From assembly GCF_001428485.1 (NCBI RefSeq), contig NZ_LMHS01000003.1:124001-188000 (forward strand): a DNA stretch of 64,000 nt. The letters run 5' to 3'. The notes under the pieces are model-generated. The model made no database searches. It worked only from the letters and a program-made list of their open reading frames with translations, and had not been told where the DNA came from. Source of the DNA: Microbacterium sp. Root180 (lineage in GTDB: Bacteria; Actinomycetota; Actinomycetes; Actinomycetales; Microbacteriaceae). This document shows positions 45,319 through 58,109 of the stretch, piece after piece; position 1 is the first letter of the stretch; each line of letters opens with the position of its first letter. The translations under genes and the position numbers were made by a program.

Positions 45319-46134
45319 CTACGGCTTCGGCTCTTCCGGTGCTGCGGGCGGCGGCGTGACCGGCGCGGGCGGCTCGGTCGCTGCCGGGGGCGCCGGCGGT
45401 GCGGCGGCCGGAGGCGGCGTCACGGGCGGCTCGGCCGCTGCGGGCGGCGGCGTGACCGGCGCGGCGGCGGGCGGCGGCGCGACGGGCGGGGCGGCAGGGC
45501 CCGCCAGGGGTGCGGGCGGCGGGGTGTAACCGGCCGGGGGCTGGTAGCCGGCCGGGGGCTGGTACCCCGCAGGCGGTGCGGAGTACCCGGCAGGTGCGGC
45601 GCCGGCGGTCGCAACCGGGGCGCCCGGCTGCACCGGAATGCCCTGCCACACGACGTTGTCCTTGAGGAAGGTGTTTCCCCACGGCGCCGGGGCGATGTTC
45701 GGGTTCCAGGTCGAGCGGCCGAACGCGAGAATACCCAGCCAGATGAAGTAGCCGATCGGGAAGATCAGCCACAGCAGCAGGTACGGCCAGTCCTTCTGCA
45801 GCTTGAGGCCGACACGCCACCCGACGAGCACCGAAGCCGCCAGGGATGCGAGCCCGAGGATCCAGCCGACGACAGGGATCTGACTGAGGAGCGACGAAGC
45901 AACGATCGCTCCCAGCATGACCCATGGGTTGAGGTCGCCGAGCTTGGCGAAGACCATCATGTTGTACACGGGCACCCACGCCCGCCACTTGCCCTGCACA
46001 CCGGCCTTCTCGAAGATCCTCATCAGGAACCACGAACCGATGACGTATGCGGCGATGGCGAAGATCACCAGCAGCGGCAGCAGCACGAGCCAGAGCGCGA
46101 TCAGCGCCCCCACCCCGTAGTCGTCGTCGTACAT
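45319..46134 (-). CDS. DUF5684 membrane protein with Pro/Ala-rich tail
   Basis: A 271-residue protein. The N-terminal half has about four transmembrane segments with RIFEKAGVQGKWRAWVPVYNMMVFAKLG, a DUF5684 feature. The C-terminal ~110 residues are Pro/Ala-rich with repeated PPAGYQ and PPPAAA units, suggesting a flexible tail. Function unknown. ATG 46134 has GGAGAGGA at five bases upstream, a strong site; longer reads add unrelated residues. Divergent from the DUF4282 gene. Confidence 0.75.
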   Translation of the reverse strand: MYDDDYGVGALIALWLVLLPLLVIFAIAAYVIGSWFLMRIFEKAGVQGKWRAWVPVYNMMVFAKLGDLNPWVMLGAIVASSLLSQIPVVGWILGLASLAASVLVGWRVGLKLQKDWPYLLLWLIFPIGYFIWLGILAFGRSTWNPNIAPAPWGNTFLKDNVVWQGIPVQPGAPVATAGAAPAGYSAPPAGYQPPAGYQPPAGYTPPPAPLAGPAAPPVAPPPAAAPVTPPPAAAEPPVTPPPAAAPPAPPAATEPPAPVTPPPAAPEEPKP

Positions 46135-46278
46135 GAACGTCCTCTCCGGAACGATCTTCGGCATGCACCGCACGCCGAGCGGGGCGCCACGCCCCGCGCG
46201 TCACATGCTATCGAGGCATGCGCGACCGTGTCAGCAGACACGTCGCATTCGGGGGCTGACCCCCGTGGCCGCGGTGGG

Positions 46279-46284
46279 TAGCCT
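46279..46284 (+). promoter_or_regulatory. -10 box of the DUF4282 gene, leaderless type
   Basis: TAGCCT, seven bases before the ATG at 46292; a GAGG also lies in the spacer. Confidence 0.5.
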
Positions 46285-46291
46285 GAGGATC

Positions 46292-46789
46292 ATGACCGAC
46301 TCCACCTCCGTCCCGCCCCTTCCCGACCTGACCGCATCCGAGGCGGCGCAGGCGGCTCGCGCGGGAACCGCGCCCGCCCCGGCGACCACGCCCGCGTACG
46401 ACCCGGCGGCGGACCCCGACAACACCGGTGTGCCGACGTCGCTCAGCGACGACGCCACGGCCGTGGGCCGCGGATTCTTCTCCGCGCTGTTCGACCTCAG
46501 CTTCCGCACCTTCATCACCCGTCGCCTCGCGAGCGTCTTCTACCTCGTCGGGCTCATCGCGATCGCGATCGGGTTCCTCGTCTACCTGGTGAACGGCCTC
46601 GTCGGCGGTATCTCGTTGCTGTGGATCAACGCGGGCGCCGGCATCACGGCGATCATCGCGACGATCATCATCGTCCCCCTGGTGTCCTTCATCGCGATCA
46701 TCGCGCTGCGGTTCATCATCGAGGCCGTCGTCGCCCTCATCGCGATCGCCGAGAACACCGAGCGCACGGCGCAGCACACACGCGACTGA
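46292..46789 (+). CDS. DUF4282 membrane protein
   Basis: A 165-residue protein with a Pro/Ala/Thr-rich N-terminal ~55 residues and two to three hydrophobic helices in the C-terminal half (RRLASVFYLVGLIAIAIGFLVYLVNGLVGG, INAGAGITAIIATIIIVPLVSFIAIIALRFIIEAVVALIAIAENT). This matches the DUF4282 pattern. Function unknown. ATG 46292 lies seven bases after TAGCCT. It shares a divergent promoter region with the DUF5684 gene. Confidence 0.75.
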   Translation: MTDSTSVPPLPDLTASEAAQAARAGTAPAPATTPAYDPAADPDNTGVPTSLSDDATAVGRGFFSALFDLSFRTFITRRLASVFYLVGLIAIAIGFLVYLVNGLVGGISLLWINAGAGITAIIATIIIVPLVSFIAIIALRFIIEAVVALIAIAENTERTAQHTRD

Positions 46790-46824
46790 CCCGCAGTACG
46801 CCCGACTCACCTCAGGAAGCCGGG

Positions 46825-47574
46825 TCAGGCGAAGAGCTCGAGCTCGCCCTCGGCTCCGTCGCGCACGCGCAGGCCCGCAGCATCCGCCCATCTCACGAAG
46901 CCGTCGCGGCTCGCGATGCGCGGACGCTCCTCGGCCAGGCGCCGCACCAGCGCACCCTTGGCGTGCTTGTTGAAGTGGTTCAGCGCGCGCACGGCGCCGC
47001 CCTCCCCCTCGGCGACCACCCGCACGTACGCAGACGCGATGCCGGCCGGCACGGGACCGAGCGCGACGTACGCCTCGGAGCGCAGATCGAGCACGAAGCG
47101 CGGCCTCTCCTCTGCGAGGGCCACGGTGACGGCATCCGCCCACACCCGCTTCAGGGACGGCAGCCCGGGCAGCGACGCGGTCGCGCCGAGGCGGTACGTG
47201 GGGATGGCGTCGAGCGCGCCCACGGGGCCGAAGGGAGCGGAGTGCACGCGCACGTGGGCTCCGAGCCAGCGGCGCGCCGCCGGCGGGAGGGATGCCGCGT
47301 CCAGGGCCTCGAACAGCACGCCGGTGTAGCGGTCCACCGCCGGCATCGTCGGGGCACCCTGCAGCGCGGCGTTGACGGCCACCTCGTGCCGCTGCGTGGC
47401 GCTGAGCTTCAGCACGCGCGCCGCGGCGTCTTCATCGGCCGACAGCGTGACGAGCGCTTCGACGACGGCGGCCCGCTGCGGCGCGAGCGAAGGAAGGGCG
47501 AGGGATGCCGCATCCAGCGGTCGCGCACGGCCGCCCGGGCGCTTCGTCTCGGATGGGGGCAGGAGGATCAGCAT
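46825..47574 (-). CDS. yaaA: YaaA-family peroxide stress protein
   Basis: A 249-residue DUF328 protein. It begins MLILLPPSETKRPGG, then has FEALDAASLPP and a C-terminal LNHFNKHAKGALVRRL. In E. coli YaaA lowers intracellular free iron during peroxide stress; the actinobacterial proteins are less studied. ATG 47574 gives the usual start; a GTG two codons earlier is possible. The gene lies downstream of the atp operon on the same strand, after a hairpin. Confidence 0.87.
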   Translation of the reverse strand: MLILLPPSETKRPGGRARPLDAASLALPSLAPQRAAVVEALVTLSADEDAAARVLKLSATQRHEVAVNAALQGAPTMPAVDRYTGVLFEALDAASLPPAARRWLGAHVRVHSAPFGPVGALDAIPTYRLGATASLPGLPSLKRVWADAVTVALAEERPRFVLDLRSEAYVALGPVPAGIASAYVRVVAEGEGGAVRALNHFNKHAKGALVRRLAEERPRIASRDGFVRWADAAGLRVRDGAEGELELFA

Positions 47575-47607
47575 GGTCACCGCGGTCGTTGAGCGAGCGA
47601 AGCGAGA

Positions 47608-47646
47608 CGAAACGCCCCGCGTCCGGTGACGAACGGGGGCGTTTCG
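47608..47646. terminator. hairpin between atpC and yaaA
   Basis: An 11-bp stem, CGAAACGCCCC with GGGGCGTTTCG, and a 17-base loop. It likely ends or attenuates the atp transcript; no clear U-tract. Confidence 0.55.
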
Positions 47647-47658
47647 CTCAGAGTGGTG

Positions 47659-47919
47659 TCAGGAGATGAGCGCCGCGTTGCCGGCGACGATCGTGAGATC
47701 GTCCCCCTCCATGGAGAGGAAGCCGTCCTGCGCGTTCGCGACGATCTTCGAGCCAGAGGTCTCGGTGATGCGCACCTGACCCTCGGCGAGGATCGCGAGC
47801 ACCGGCTCGTGACCGGCCATGAAGCCGATCTCGCCCTCGACGGTCTTGGCGACGACGAGCGACGCCTCTCCCGACCAGACCTCCGCGTCGGCGGAGACGA
47901 GACTCACCTTGAGGGGCAC
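47659..47919 (-). CDS. atpC: F1 ATP synthase epsilon subunit
   Basis: Epsilon, the regulatory stalk subunit of F1. The 86-residue protein has the N-terminal beta-sandwich (LKVSLVSADAEVWSGEASLVVAKTVEGEIGFMAGHEPVLAILAEGQVRI) and little of the C-terminal helical domain present in E. coli epsilon, as is common in actinobacteria. GTG 47919 is chosen over earlier in-frame residues because AGGGAG lies upstream at correct spacing. It is the last gene of the atp operon. Confidence 0.92.
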   Translation of the reverse strand: MPLKVSLVSADAEVWSGEASLVVAKTVEGEIGFMAGHEPVLAILAEGQVRITETSGSKIVANAQDGFLSMEGDDLTIVAGNAALIS

Positions 47920-47953
47920 TTCGACTCCCTTCGCTCGCTCAGCACAAGCATGA

Positions 47954-50321
<2,368 letters not shown>

Positions 50322-50341
50322 TGTCTCTGTCCGGTATCGCC

Positions 50342-51982
50342 TTAGCGGCGGCCCTTGACGATCTTCTCCTGGTTCACGTCTTCGGCACCCGCCGCCGCGA
50401 CCTCTTCGTGGCCGGGCTTCGAGATGGCCTGGCCCTTGCCGGCCTGGAACTCGAGAATGAACTCGTCGGTCTTCTTGGTGAGCTCGGCCACGGTGTCGTC
50501 GTCGAGGACGTTGGTGTCGCGCAGCGTGTCGAGCACGGTGGTGTTGCGACGCAGGTAGTCCAGGAGCTCGCGCTCGAACGACAGGACGTCCTCCACCTCG
50601 ATCGAGTCGAGCTTGCCGTTCGTTCCGGCCCAGATCGAGACGACCTGCTCCTCGACGGGGTACGGCGAGTACTGCGGCTGCTTGAGCAGCTCGGTCAGGC
50701 GCGCACCGCGGGCGAGCTGACGGCGCGAGGCGGCGTCGAGGTCCGAGGCGAACATCGCGAACGCCTCGAGCGAGCGGTACTGGGCAAGCTCGAGCTTGAG
50801 CGTGCCGGAGACCTTCTTGATCGACTTCACCTGGGCGTCACCGCCGACGCGCGAGACCGAGATGCCCACGTCGACCGCGGGACGCTGGTTCGCGTTGAAG
50901 AGGTCGGACTGCAGGAAGATCTGGCCGTCGGTGATCGAGATCACGTTGGTCGGGATGTAGGCCGAGACGTCGTTCGCCTTGGTCTCGATGATCGGGAGGC
51001 CCGTCATCGAGCCGGCGCCGAGCTCGTCCGACAACTTCGCGCAGCGCTCGAGCAGACGCGAGTGCAGGTAGAAGACGTCACCGGGGTACGCCTCGCGGCC
51101 CGGCGGGCGGCGCAGGAGCAGCGACACGGCACGGTAGGCCTCGGCCTGCTTGGTCAGGTCGTCGAAGATGATCAGGACGTGCTTGCCGTCGTACATCCAG
51201 TGCTGGCCGATGGCCGAGCCGGTGTACGGCGCCAGGTACTTGAAGCCGGCCGGGTCCGAGGCCGGGGCGGCGACGATGGTGGTGTACTCCATCGCTCCGG
51301 CGTCTTCGAGCGCGCCCTTGACGGCGGCGATCGTCGAGCCCTTCTGGCCGATGGCGACGTAGATGCAGCGCACCTGCTTGTTGGTGTCGCCCGAGTCCCA
51401 GTTGGCCTTCTGGTTGATGATCGTGTCGATCGCGATCGCCGTCTTGCCGGTCTGGCGGTCGCCGATGATCAGCTGACGCTGGCCGCGGCCGACGGGGATC
51501 ATCGCGTCGATGGCCTTGATGCCGGTCTGCAGCGGCTCGTGCACCGACTTGCGCTGCATGACGCCGGGCGCCTGCAGCTCGAGGGCGCGACGGCCCTCGA
51601 TGCCGGTGATCTCGCCGAGACCGTCGATCGGGTTGCCGAGCGGGTCGACCACGCGGCCGAGGTAGCCCTCGCCGACGGGGACCGACAGCACCTCGCCGGT
51701 GCGGGTGACGGGCTGGCCCGCCTCGACGCCGGAGAACTCGCCGAGGACGACGACGCCGATCTCGTGCTCGTCGAGGTTCTGCGCGAGTCCGAGCGTGCCG
51801 TCCTCGAACGTCACGAGCTCGTTCGCCATCACGCCGGGGAGTCCCTCGACGTGGGCGATGCCGTCGGCGGCGTCGATGACGGTGCCGACCTCGGTCGCCG
51901 CTGCCCCGGTGGGCTCGTAGGCGGCGACGAAATCCTTCAGCGCGTCACGGATGACGTCGGGGCTGATTGACAGTTCTGCCAT
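50342..51982 (-). CDS. atpA: F1 ATP synthase alpha subunit
   Basis: Non-catalytic nucleotide-binding subunit of F1. The 546-residue protein has Walker [10 protein letters not shown] (near 172), [11 protein letters not shown] as [18 protein letters not shown], and the alpha-specific [19 protein letters not shown] as [10 protein letters not shown]. An actinobacterial C-terminal extension of charged and Gly/Ala residues follows. Full length. Twenty bases separate it from atpG. Confidence 0.97.
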   Translation of the reverse strand: MAELSISPDVIRDALKDFVAAYEPTGAAATEVGTVIDAADGIAHVEGLPGVMANELVTFEDGTLGLAQNLDEHEIGVVVLGEFSGVEAGQPVTRTGEVLSVPVGEGYLGRVVDPLGNPIDGLGEITGIEGRRALELQAPGVMQRKSVHEPLQTGIKAIDAMIPVGRGQRQLIIGDRQTGKTAIAIDTIINQKANWDSGDTNKQVRCIYVAIGQKGSTIAAVKGALEDAGAMEYTTIVAAPASDPAGFKYLAPYTGSAIGQHWMYDGKHVLIIFDDLTKQAEAYRAVSLLLRRPPGREAYPGDVFYLHSRLLERCAKLSDELGAGSMTGLPIIETKANDVSAYIPTNVISITDGQIFLQSDLFNANQRPAVDVGISVSRVGGDAQVKSIKKVSGTLKLELAQYRSLEAFAMFASDLDAASRRQLARGARLTELLKQPQYSPYPVEEQVVSIWAGTNGKLDSIEVEDVLSFERELLDYLRRNTTVLDTLRDTNVLDDDTVAELTKKTDEFILEFQAGKGQAISKPGHEEVAAAGAEDVNQEKIVKGRR

Positions 51983-52057
51983 GGTCTTCCCTTTGTTCCA
52001 AGTTCTGTGTGTGGGGCGCTCGGCCCCGAAATCTCCGCCCGCGGCGGGAAGTGTGTG

Positions 52058-52849
52058 CTAGCCGGCCAGTCGCTGGCGGAGATCCGCCAGCCGGGACGAC
52101 ACGCTGGCGTCGATCACGTCGTCGGCGATCTGCACGCGCAGCCCGCCGACCACCGTGGGATCGATGACCGTGTTGAGCGACACCTGGGTGCCGTAGCGCT
52201 TGGTGAGCGTCCCGGCGAGACGATCGACCTGCGCGGCGCTGAGCGGGGCAGCGGTGTAGACCGTCGCGACCGTGCGTCCGCGCTGGTCGGCGACCAGCTT
52301 GGTCGCCCGCGACAGCAGCTGGCGCACGCGACGCTCGCGCGGCGCCTGGACGAGGGATGCCGCGATCAGCGTCGTGGCCGGGCTGACCCGGCCCGCGAGC
52401 AGCGTCTCCACGAGCGTGCCCTTGGCCGAGGCATCGCCGAGCCTGCTGCCCAGCGCGAGCTCGAGCTGAGGGTTCTCGGCGACCGTGCGAGAGAAGCGGA
52501 AGAGCTCCTCCTCGACATCGGCCGTCGGCTCGGCGACCGCGGCTGCGCGCACGGCCAGCTCTTCGATGCCGTCGACCAGGTCGGACGCCGAGGACCAGCG
52601 CTGCGCGACCACGGTCGTGAGCAGCGACGCCGTCGTCGGTGAGACCGCCGTGCCGAACACCGCTGCGACGACCTGGGCGCGAGCCGCGGCGGGCGCGGCG
52701 GAGTCGGCGAGCGCACCGCTCAGCTGCGACGAGCCGCCCACGGCGTGCGCCGCGGCGAACAGCTCGCCGGCCACGTCGAGGTCGACGCCCGACGCGGCGT
52801 CGAGCGCCTTCGTCGTCGCCGCGACGGCCTGAGTGGTCGCACTGCCCAT
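52058..52849 (-). CDS. atpH: ATP synthase delta subunit
   Basis: Peripheral stalk subunit linking F1 to b subunits. The 263-residue protein has the OSCP-type C-terminal signature LAGTLTKRYGTQVSLNTVIDPTVVGGLRVQIADDVIDASVSSRLADLRQRLAG. Its length is typical for actinobacterial delta. The ATG shares its A with the atpF stop (TAATG), so translation is coupled. A gap of about 75 bases precedes atpA. Confidence 0.94.
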   Translation of the reverse strand: MGSATTQAVAATTKALDAASGVDLDVAGELFAAAHAVGGSSQLSGALADSAAPAAARAQVVAAVFGTAVSPTTASLLTTVVAQRWSSASDLVDGIEELAVRAAAVAEPTADVEEELFRFSRTVAENPQLELALGSRLGDASAKGTLVETLLAGRVSPATTLIAASLVQAPRERRVRQLLSRATKLVADQRGRTVATVYTAAPLSAAQVDRLAGTLTKRYGTQVSLNTVIDPTVVGGLRVQIADDVIDASVSSRLADLRQRLAG

Positions 52850-53412
52850 TACTTCGTCGCCTTCTCTGCCTCGGATGCCTCGAGCTCGGCCAGGAAGCGG
52901 TCGACGACGGCCTGAGCCTTCTTGTCGTCGGACAGCGTCTCGCCGATCACGCCGCCGGCGAGGTCGAGGGCGAGTGTGCCCACCTCTCCGCGGAGCGACA
53001 CGAGAGCGGTCTGGCGCTCGGCCTCGATCTGCGAGTGCGCCGTAGCCGTGAGGCGCGCGGCCTCCGCGGTGGCGGAGTCCTTGGCCTCGGCGACGATCTT
53101 CTTGCCGTCCTCACGGGCGGCATCGCGGATCTCACCGGCCTCCTTGCGCGCGTCGGCGAGCTGCGCGGTGTACTCCACCAGAGCCGCCTCGGCCTTGCGC
53201 TGGGCCTCGTCGGCCTTGGCGATGTTCCCCTCGATCGCGGTCGAGCGCTCGTCGAGCAGCTTCTTCATCCGCGGAAGGGCGACCTTCCAGAAGATGACGA
53301 GGATGACGATGAAGCACACCGACGACCAGATGATGTCGTACCAAGCGGGAATGAGAGGGTTGTGCGCTTCCGCACCCTCTTCCGCGGCGTACGCGACAAG
53401 AGCGTTCAGCAT
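52849..53412 (-). CDS. atpF: ATP synthase b subunit
   Basis: Peripheral stalk b subunit. The 187-residue protein has one N-terminal transmembrane helix (IIWSSVCFIVILVIFWKVALP, about 27-47) followed by a long Ala/Glu-rich coiled coil and a C-terminal region that binds delta. Starts with ATG 53412. The stop overlaps atpH. Normal length. Confidence 0.95.
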   Translation of the reverse strand: MLNALVAYAAEEGAEAHNPLIPAWYDIIWSSVCFIVILVIFWKVALPRMKKLLDERSTAIEGNIAKADEAQRKAEAALVEYTAQLADARKEAGEIRDAAREDGKKIVAEAKDSATAEAARLTATAHSQIEAERQTALVSLRGEVGTLALDLAGGVIGETLSDDKKAQAVVDRFLAELEASEAEKATK

Positions 53413-53440
53413 CCTGTCTCCTTTGTAGAGGTCGAGTGGA

Positions 53441-54644
<1,204 letters not shown>

Positions 54645-54676
54645 GTGCTCGCAGAGCGAGCGGCGGGCGCGGAATC

Positions 54677-54682
54677 AGCCTA
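54677..54682 (-). promoter_or_regulatory. candidate -10 box of the atpB transcript
   Basis: TAGGCT on the minus strand, 32 bases before TTG 54644 and just beyond the end of the upstream gene. It gives atpB a short leader and could start the core atp operon. Confidence 0.45.
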
Positions 54683-55210
54683 TCAAACTTGAGAGGTCCC
54701 TGAGTCCTGTCCCGGACGATCCTGTCCGCGCTCGGCCGGTTCGTCGCGGCGATCGCCGGCATCGGGGTCGGTCGGCAGCTGCACGTCGCTGACGTGGGGC
54801 ACCCGCATCCGCATCAGCACGACGACGTCGACGGCGAGCGATGCGAGCACGCTGACCACGACCGCGAGGAAGAACACGGTGGGCTGGATCCACGGCTGCC
54901 CGCGCAGCACGAGCAGGATCACGATGAAGACGAGGAACTTGAGGATCCAGCCGCCGAGCACGATGCCGAAGAACACCGGCACGTACAGCGGGTCGCCGTA
55001 CCAGCGGTTGGCGATGAGGATGCTCGCGACGGTGATGCCGAGGAATCCAGCGGCGACCAGCACGCCCACGAGCGCGCTCCAGAGGCCGTCGGTGCCGGCG
55101 ACGAGGTAGCCGATCACTCCCCCGACGAGCGCGAGGCCGCCGGTGACGATGCCCGCCCACACCAGGACGGTGCGCAGGATCGGGGTGCTCGAGACGGGGC
55201 TGGGGGTCAT
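54683..55210 (-). CDS. AtpI-like membrane protein upstream of atpB
   Basis: A 175-residue protein with about four transmembrane segments (VLVWAGIVTGGLALVGGVIGYLVAG, SALVGVLVAAGFLGITVASILIANRW, VPVFFGIVLGGWILKFLVFIVILLVL, TVFFLAVVVSVLASLAVDVVVLMRM) and an acidic C-terminal tail. By position it is the AtpI counterpart, thought to assist c-ring assembly. The ATG overlaps the wecA stop (ATGA). Confidence 0.8.
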   Translation of the reverse strand: MTPSPVSSTPILRTVLVWAGIVTGGLALVGGVIGYLVAGTDGLWSALVGVLVAAGFLGITVASILIANRWYGDPLYVPVFFGIVLGGWILKFLVFIVILLVLRGQPWIQPTVFFLAVVVSVLASLAVDVVVLMRMRVPHVSDVQLPTDPDAGDRRDEPAERGQDRPGQDSGTSQV

Positions 55211-56370
55211 GCTGCGTCCTCCAGGACGGGTCGGGGCGCGGCCGCAGGGCGGCGCGAGGGGATGAGGGTCACGACGAGGCACGCGGCGGCGCCGACGACG
55301 CCGAACGCGACGCCGAACAGGTAGTCGCCGGGCCAATTCTCGGACGTGCCGATGTACATGAGCAGCACGGCGATGCTGACGGTCGCCGTCCACGCGTAGA
55401 AGATGAGCACGGCCCCGAGGTCGGAGTGGCCCATGTCGAGCATCCGGTGGTGGAGATGCTTGCGGTCGGGTGAGAACGGGGACTTGCCGCGACTCATCCG
55501 CCGCACGACGGCGAGGCCGAAGTCGAGCAGCGGCAGCAGGACGATGACGACGGGGAGCAGGATCGGGATGAAGGCACCCAGGAGCTGCGAGCGGCCGAAC
55601 TCGTCGTTGTCGCCCACCATCGCCGGTGTGATGCTGCTGGTGACCGCGATGGCGGACGACGCCATCAGCAGCCCGATCATGAGGGCGCCGGAGTCGCCCA
55701 TGAACAGCTTCGCCGGCCGCCAGTTCAGGGGCAGGAACCCGGCGCAGACGCCGATGAGCACCGCCGCGATGAGCGACGCGAGGTTGAAGTACGAGCTGGC
55801 ACCCGTGTCGCGCGAGAGCATGTACGTGTAGGCGAAGAAGACGCTGTTCGCGATGAGGCAGACCCCGGCCACGAGGCCGTCGAGCCCGTCGATGAAGTTC
55901 ACCGCGTTCATCACGACGACGATCGCGAACACGGTGAGGGTGAAGCTCATCCAACTCGACCCCATCGCGATCCCGCCGATGGGGAGCGAGTAGATCTGCA
56001 GCTCGCCGAACCAGGCGATGATCCCGGCGGCGAGGAACTGCGCGCCGAGCTTGATCATCCAGTCGAGGTCCCACAGGTCGTCGGCGACGCCGACGAGCAC
56101 GATGAGGAACGTCGCCCCGAGGATCGCCCAGATCTGGACCGGCTCGCTCCAGATGATGGCGAAGAACGGATGCTGCGACGAGACCAGGAACGCCGCCACG
56201 ACGCCGGCGAACATCGCGATTCCGCCGAGCCGCGGAGTCGGCGTCTTGTGGACGTCGCGCTCACGGATGCCGGGATACAGCTTGTACCGGAGGCTGAGAC
56301 GCCAGACCGTCCAGGAGAGCGCGAAGGTGACGCTGGCCGTGAAGAGGACGATGAAGACGTACTGCTTCAC
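55207..56370 (-). CDS. undecaprenyl-phosphate GlcNAc-1-phosphate transferase (WecA/TagO family)
   Basis: A 387-residue membrane enzyme that transfers a sugar-1-phosphate to undecaprenyl phosphate and starts synthesis of wall-linked polymers. It has about ten to eleven transmembrane helices, DVHKTPTPRLGGIAMF, LVGVADDLWDLD, NAVNFIDGLDGLVAG and KLFMGDSGALMIG, with HLHHRMLDMGHS near the C-terminus. The DDxxD-type and NFIDGLDGL motifs hold the catalytic Asp residues. The GTG overlaps the tsaC stop. This order, upstream of atp genes, is known in mycobacteria. Confidence 0.92.
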   Translation of the reverse strand: MKQYVFIVLFTASVTFALSWTVWRLSLRYKLYPGIRERDVHKTPTPRLGGIAMFAGVVAAFLVSSQHPFFAIIWSEPVQIWAILGATFLIVLVGVADDLWDLDWMIKLGAQFLAAGIIAWFGELQIYSLPIGGIAMGSSWMSFTLTVFAIVVVMNAVNFIDGLDGLVAGVCLIANSVFFAYTYMLSRDTGASSYFNLASLIAAVLIGVCAGFLPLNWRPAKLFMGDSGALMIGLLMASSAIAVTSSITPAMVGDNDEFGRSQLLGAFIPILLPVVIVLLPLLDFGLAVVRRMSRGKSPFSPDRKHLHHRMLDMGHSDLGAVLIFYAWTATVSIAVLLMYIGTSENWPGDYLFGVAFGVVGAAACLVVTLIPSRRPAAAPRPVLEDAA

Positions 56371-57053
56371 GGGGCGCTCGGGTCGTCGGGGTCGGGCTCC
56401 AGCAGGTCGCCCAGCACGTCGCGGAGCTGCGCGCGGGAGATCGCCCCCTCGCGCAGCACGCGGACGACGGGCTCCTCGCCGCCGACCAGGCTGGTCGCGT
56501 CGATGATCGTCGAGGCGATGCCGTCGGCAGACATGCCGTCAGCGAGATATACCGCGACGCTCTCGCCCAGCATCGCCTGGGCGTCCTCCGCGGCGATCGC
56601 GGCGGCCTTGCCGGTGAGGTTGGCGCTGGACACCGCGAGCGGTCCGGTCTCCTCGAGGAGGGCGAGCGCGATCCGGTGCGCGGGCATGCGCACGGCGACC
56701 GTGCCGCGCGTCTCGCCGAGATCCCACGACAGCGACGGCTGCGCGGGGAGGACGATGGTCAGCCCGCCGGGCCAGAACGCCTCGACGAGCGCCTCGACCG
56801 GCTGCGGCACCTCGGCCACGAGGGCCCGGAGCGTCGCGACGCCGGCGACCAGCACGGGCGGCGGCATCTGGCGTGTGCGGCCCTTCGCGTCGAGGAGCTT
56901 CTGCACGGCCTTCGCGCTGAACGCATCGGCGGCGAGGCCGTACACGGTGTCGGTGGGAACGACGACGAGATCGCCGCGGCCGATGGCCTGGCGCGCCAGG
57001 CGCATGCCGGCCAGCAGCTGCGCCTCATCACGGCAGTCGAAGATGGGGGACAT
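56367..57053 (-). CDS. L-threonylcarbamoyladenylate synthase (TsaC/Sua5 type)
   Basis: A 228-residue Sua5/YciO/YrdC-fold enzyme that makes threonylcarbamoyl-AMP for the t6A37 tRNA modification. Conserved features are LVVVPTDTVYGLAADAF, KGRTRQMPPPVLV, FWPGGLTIVL, VAVRMPAH and PLAVSSANLTGKAAA. ATG 57053 is chosen; GTG 57062 would add three residues. TAGACT lies upstream on the minus strand. Its stop overlaps the wecA start. Confidence 0.93.
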   Translation of the reverse strand: MSPIFDCRDEAQLLAGMRLARQAIGRGDLVVVPTDTVYGLAADAFSAKAVQKLLDAKGRTRQMPPPVLVAGVATLRALVAEVPQPVEALVEAFWPGGLTIVLPAQPSLSWDLGETRGTVAVRMPAHRIALALLEETGPLAVSSANLTGKAAAIAAEDAQAMLGESVAVYLADGMSADGIASTIIDATSLVGGEEPVVRVLREGAISRAQLRDVLGDLLEPDPDDPSAP

Positions 57054-57103
57054 GTCGCGCACAGTCTAGTTGCGGGCTCGTGAACGGATGCTGCGAGCCG
57101 GGG

Positions 57104-57982
57104 TCAGGGCCGGATGGCGGTCGTCGCCCGGTCGCGCATCGTGAGGTCGGGGTGCGTCGATGCCGCGCGCCACCCGTCGGCGCGCAGGATCCCGCGGATC
57201 GCCTCGCCCTGCCACTCTCCGTGCTCGATGACGATCGTGCCGCCCGGATGCGCCAGCCGGAGACCCACCCCGCTCAAGATCCGCACGACGTCCAGCCCGT
57301 CTTCTCCCCCGTACAGCGCGGCCGGCGGGTCGAAGAACCGCACCTCCGGATCGCGCGGGATCGCGGCATCCGGAACGTACGGCGGATTGGATGCGACGAC
57401 CGAGACCGTCCCGTCGAGGTCGGGGAACGCGTGCGCGAGGTCGATGAAGGCGAGCTGCGCGTTGTCGGCGCCGACGCGTGCGAAGTTCTCCTTCGTCCAC
57501 ACGAAGGCCTCCACCGAGTTCTCGGCCGCGAAGACACGGGCGTGCGGGACCTCGGTCGCCATCGCGAGGGCGATCGCGCCGCTTCCGGTGCCGAGGTCCA
57601 CGGCGACAGGAGAGGCGGATGCCGCGGCCCGCAGCGCGTCGATCGCCAGCTGCGCGACCATCTCGGTCTCGGGGCGGGGCACGAAAACGCCGGGGCCTAC
57701 GCGCAGCTCCAGGTGACGGAAGGGCGCGAGGCCCACGATGTGCTGCAGCGGCTCCCTCGTCGCCCGGCGGGCGACGAGGGACCAAAGGCGCGCGGCGTCG
57801 TCGGGTGAGAGCACGTCTCCGCGGATGGTCGCCGCCTGCACTCCCCCGCGACCCGTGCCCAGTACGAAGGCGGCGAGCAGTTCGACGTCGACCTCGGGAT
57901 CGGGGACGCCGGCGTCGCCGAGGCGCGCGGTCGCGGCGCGGAGGGCGTCGGACAGGGCGGTGGGGGGTTCGGGTGCAGGCAT
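57104..57982 (-). CDS. prmC: peptide chain release factor N5-glutamine methyltransferase
   Basis: PrmC (HemK) methylates the Gln of the GGQ motif in release factors. The 292-residue protein has an N-terminal helical domain with GGVQAATIRGDVLSPDD, the substrate loop REPLQHIVGLAPFRHLELRVGPGVFVPRPETE, SAM motif VAVDLGTGSGAIALAMA and the catalytic NPPYV. It is normally next to prfA; here a cysteine cassette and other genes lie between. ATG 57982 is preceded ten bases upstream by TAGGCT. Confidence 0.94.
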   Translation of the reverse strand: MPAPEPPTALSDALRAATARLGDAGVPDPEVDVELLAAFVLGTGRGGVQAATIRGDVLSPDDAARLWSLVARRATREPLQHIVGLAPFRHLELRVGPGVFVPRPETEMVAQLAIDALRAAASASPVAVDLGTGSGAIALAMATEVPHARVFAAENSVEAFVWTKENFARVGADNAQLAFIDLAHAFPDLDGTVSVVASNPPYVPDAAIPRDPEVRFFDPPAALYGGEDGLDVVRILSGVGLRLAHPGGTIVIEHGEWQGEAIRGILRADGWRAASTHPDLTMRDRATTAIRP

Positions 57983-58066
57983 GAGCCCGTCCAGCCTAAG
58001 CCCGGCAGGGTACCGGGCCGAGGCCAGGCCGCTGTCACACAAGGACTCACGAAAGCCGTGCCCCCG

Positions 58067-58072
58067 TAGGCT
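58067..58072 (+). promoter_or_regulatory. -10 box of the cysK-cysK-cysE transcript
   Basis: TAGGCT, 37 bases upstream of the ATG at 58110. Unlike many neighbours the transcript would have a leader, and a GAAAGG ribosome binding site precedes the ATG. Confidence 0.5.
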
Positions 58073-58109
58073 GTCTCCCACCCGCTGACCTTCCCTCGAA
58101 AGGCCCGAA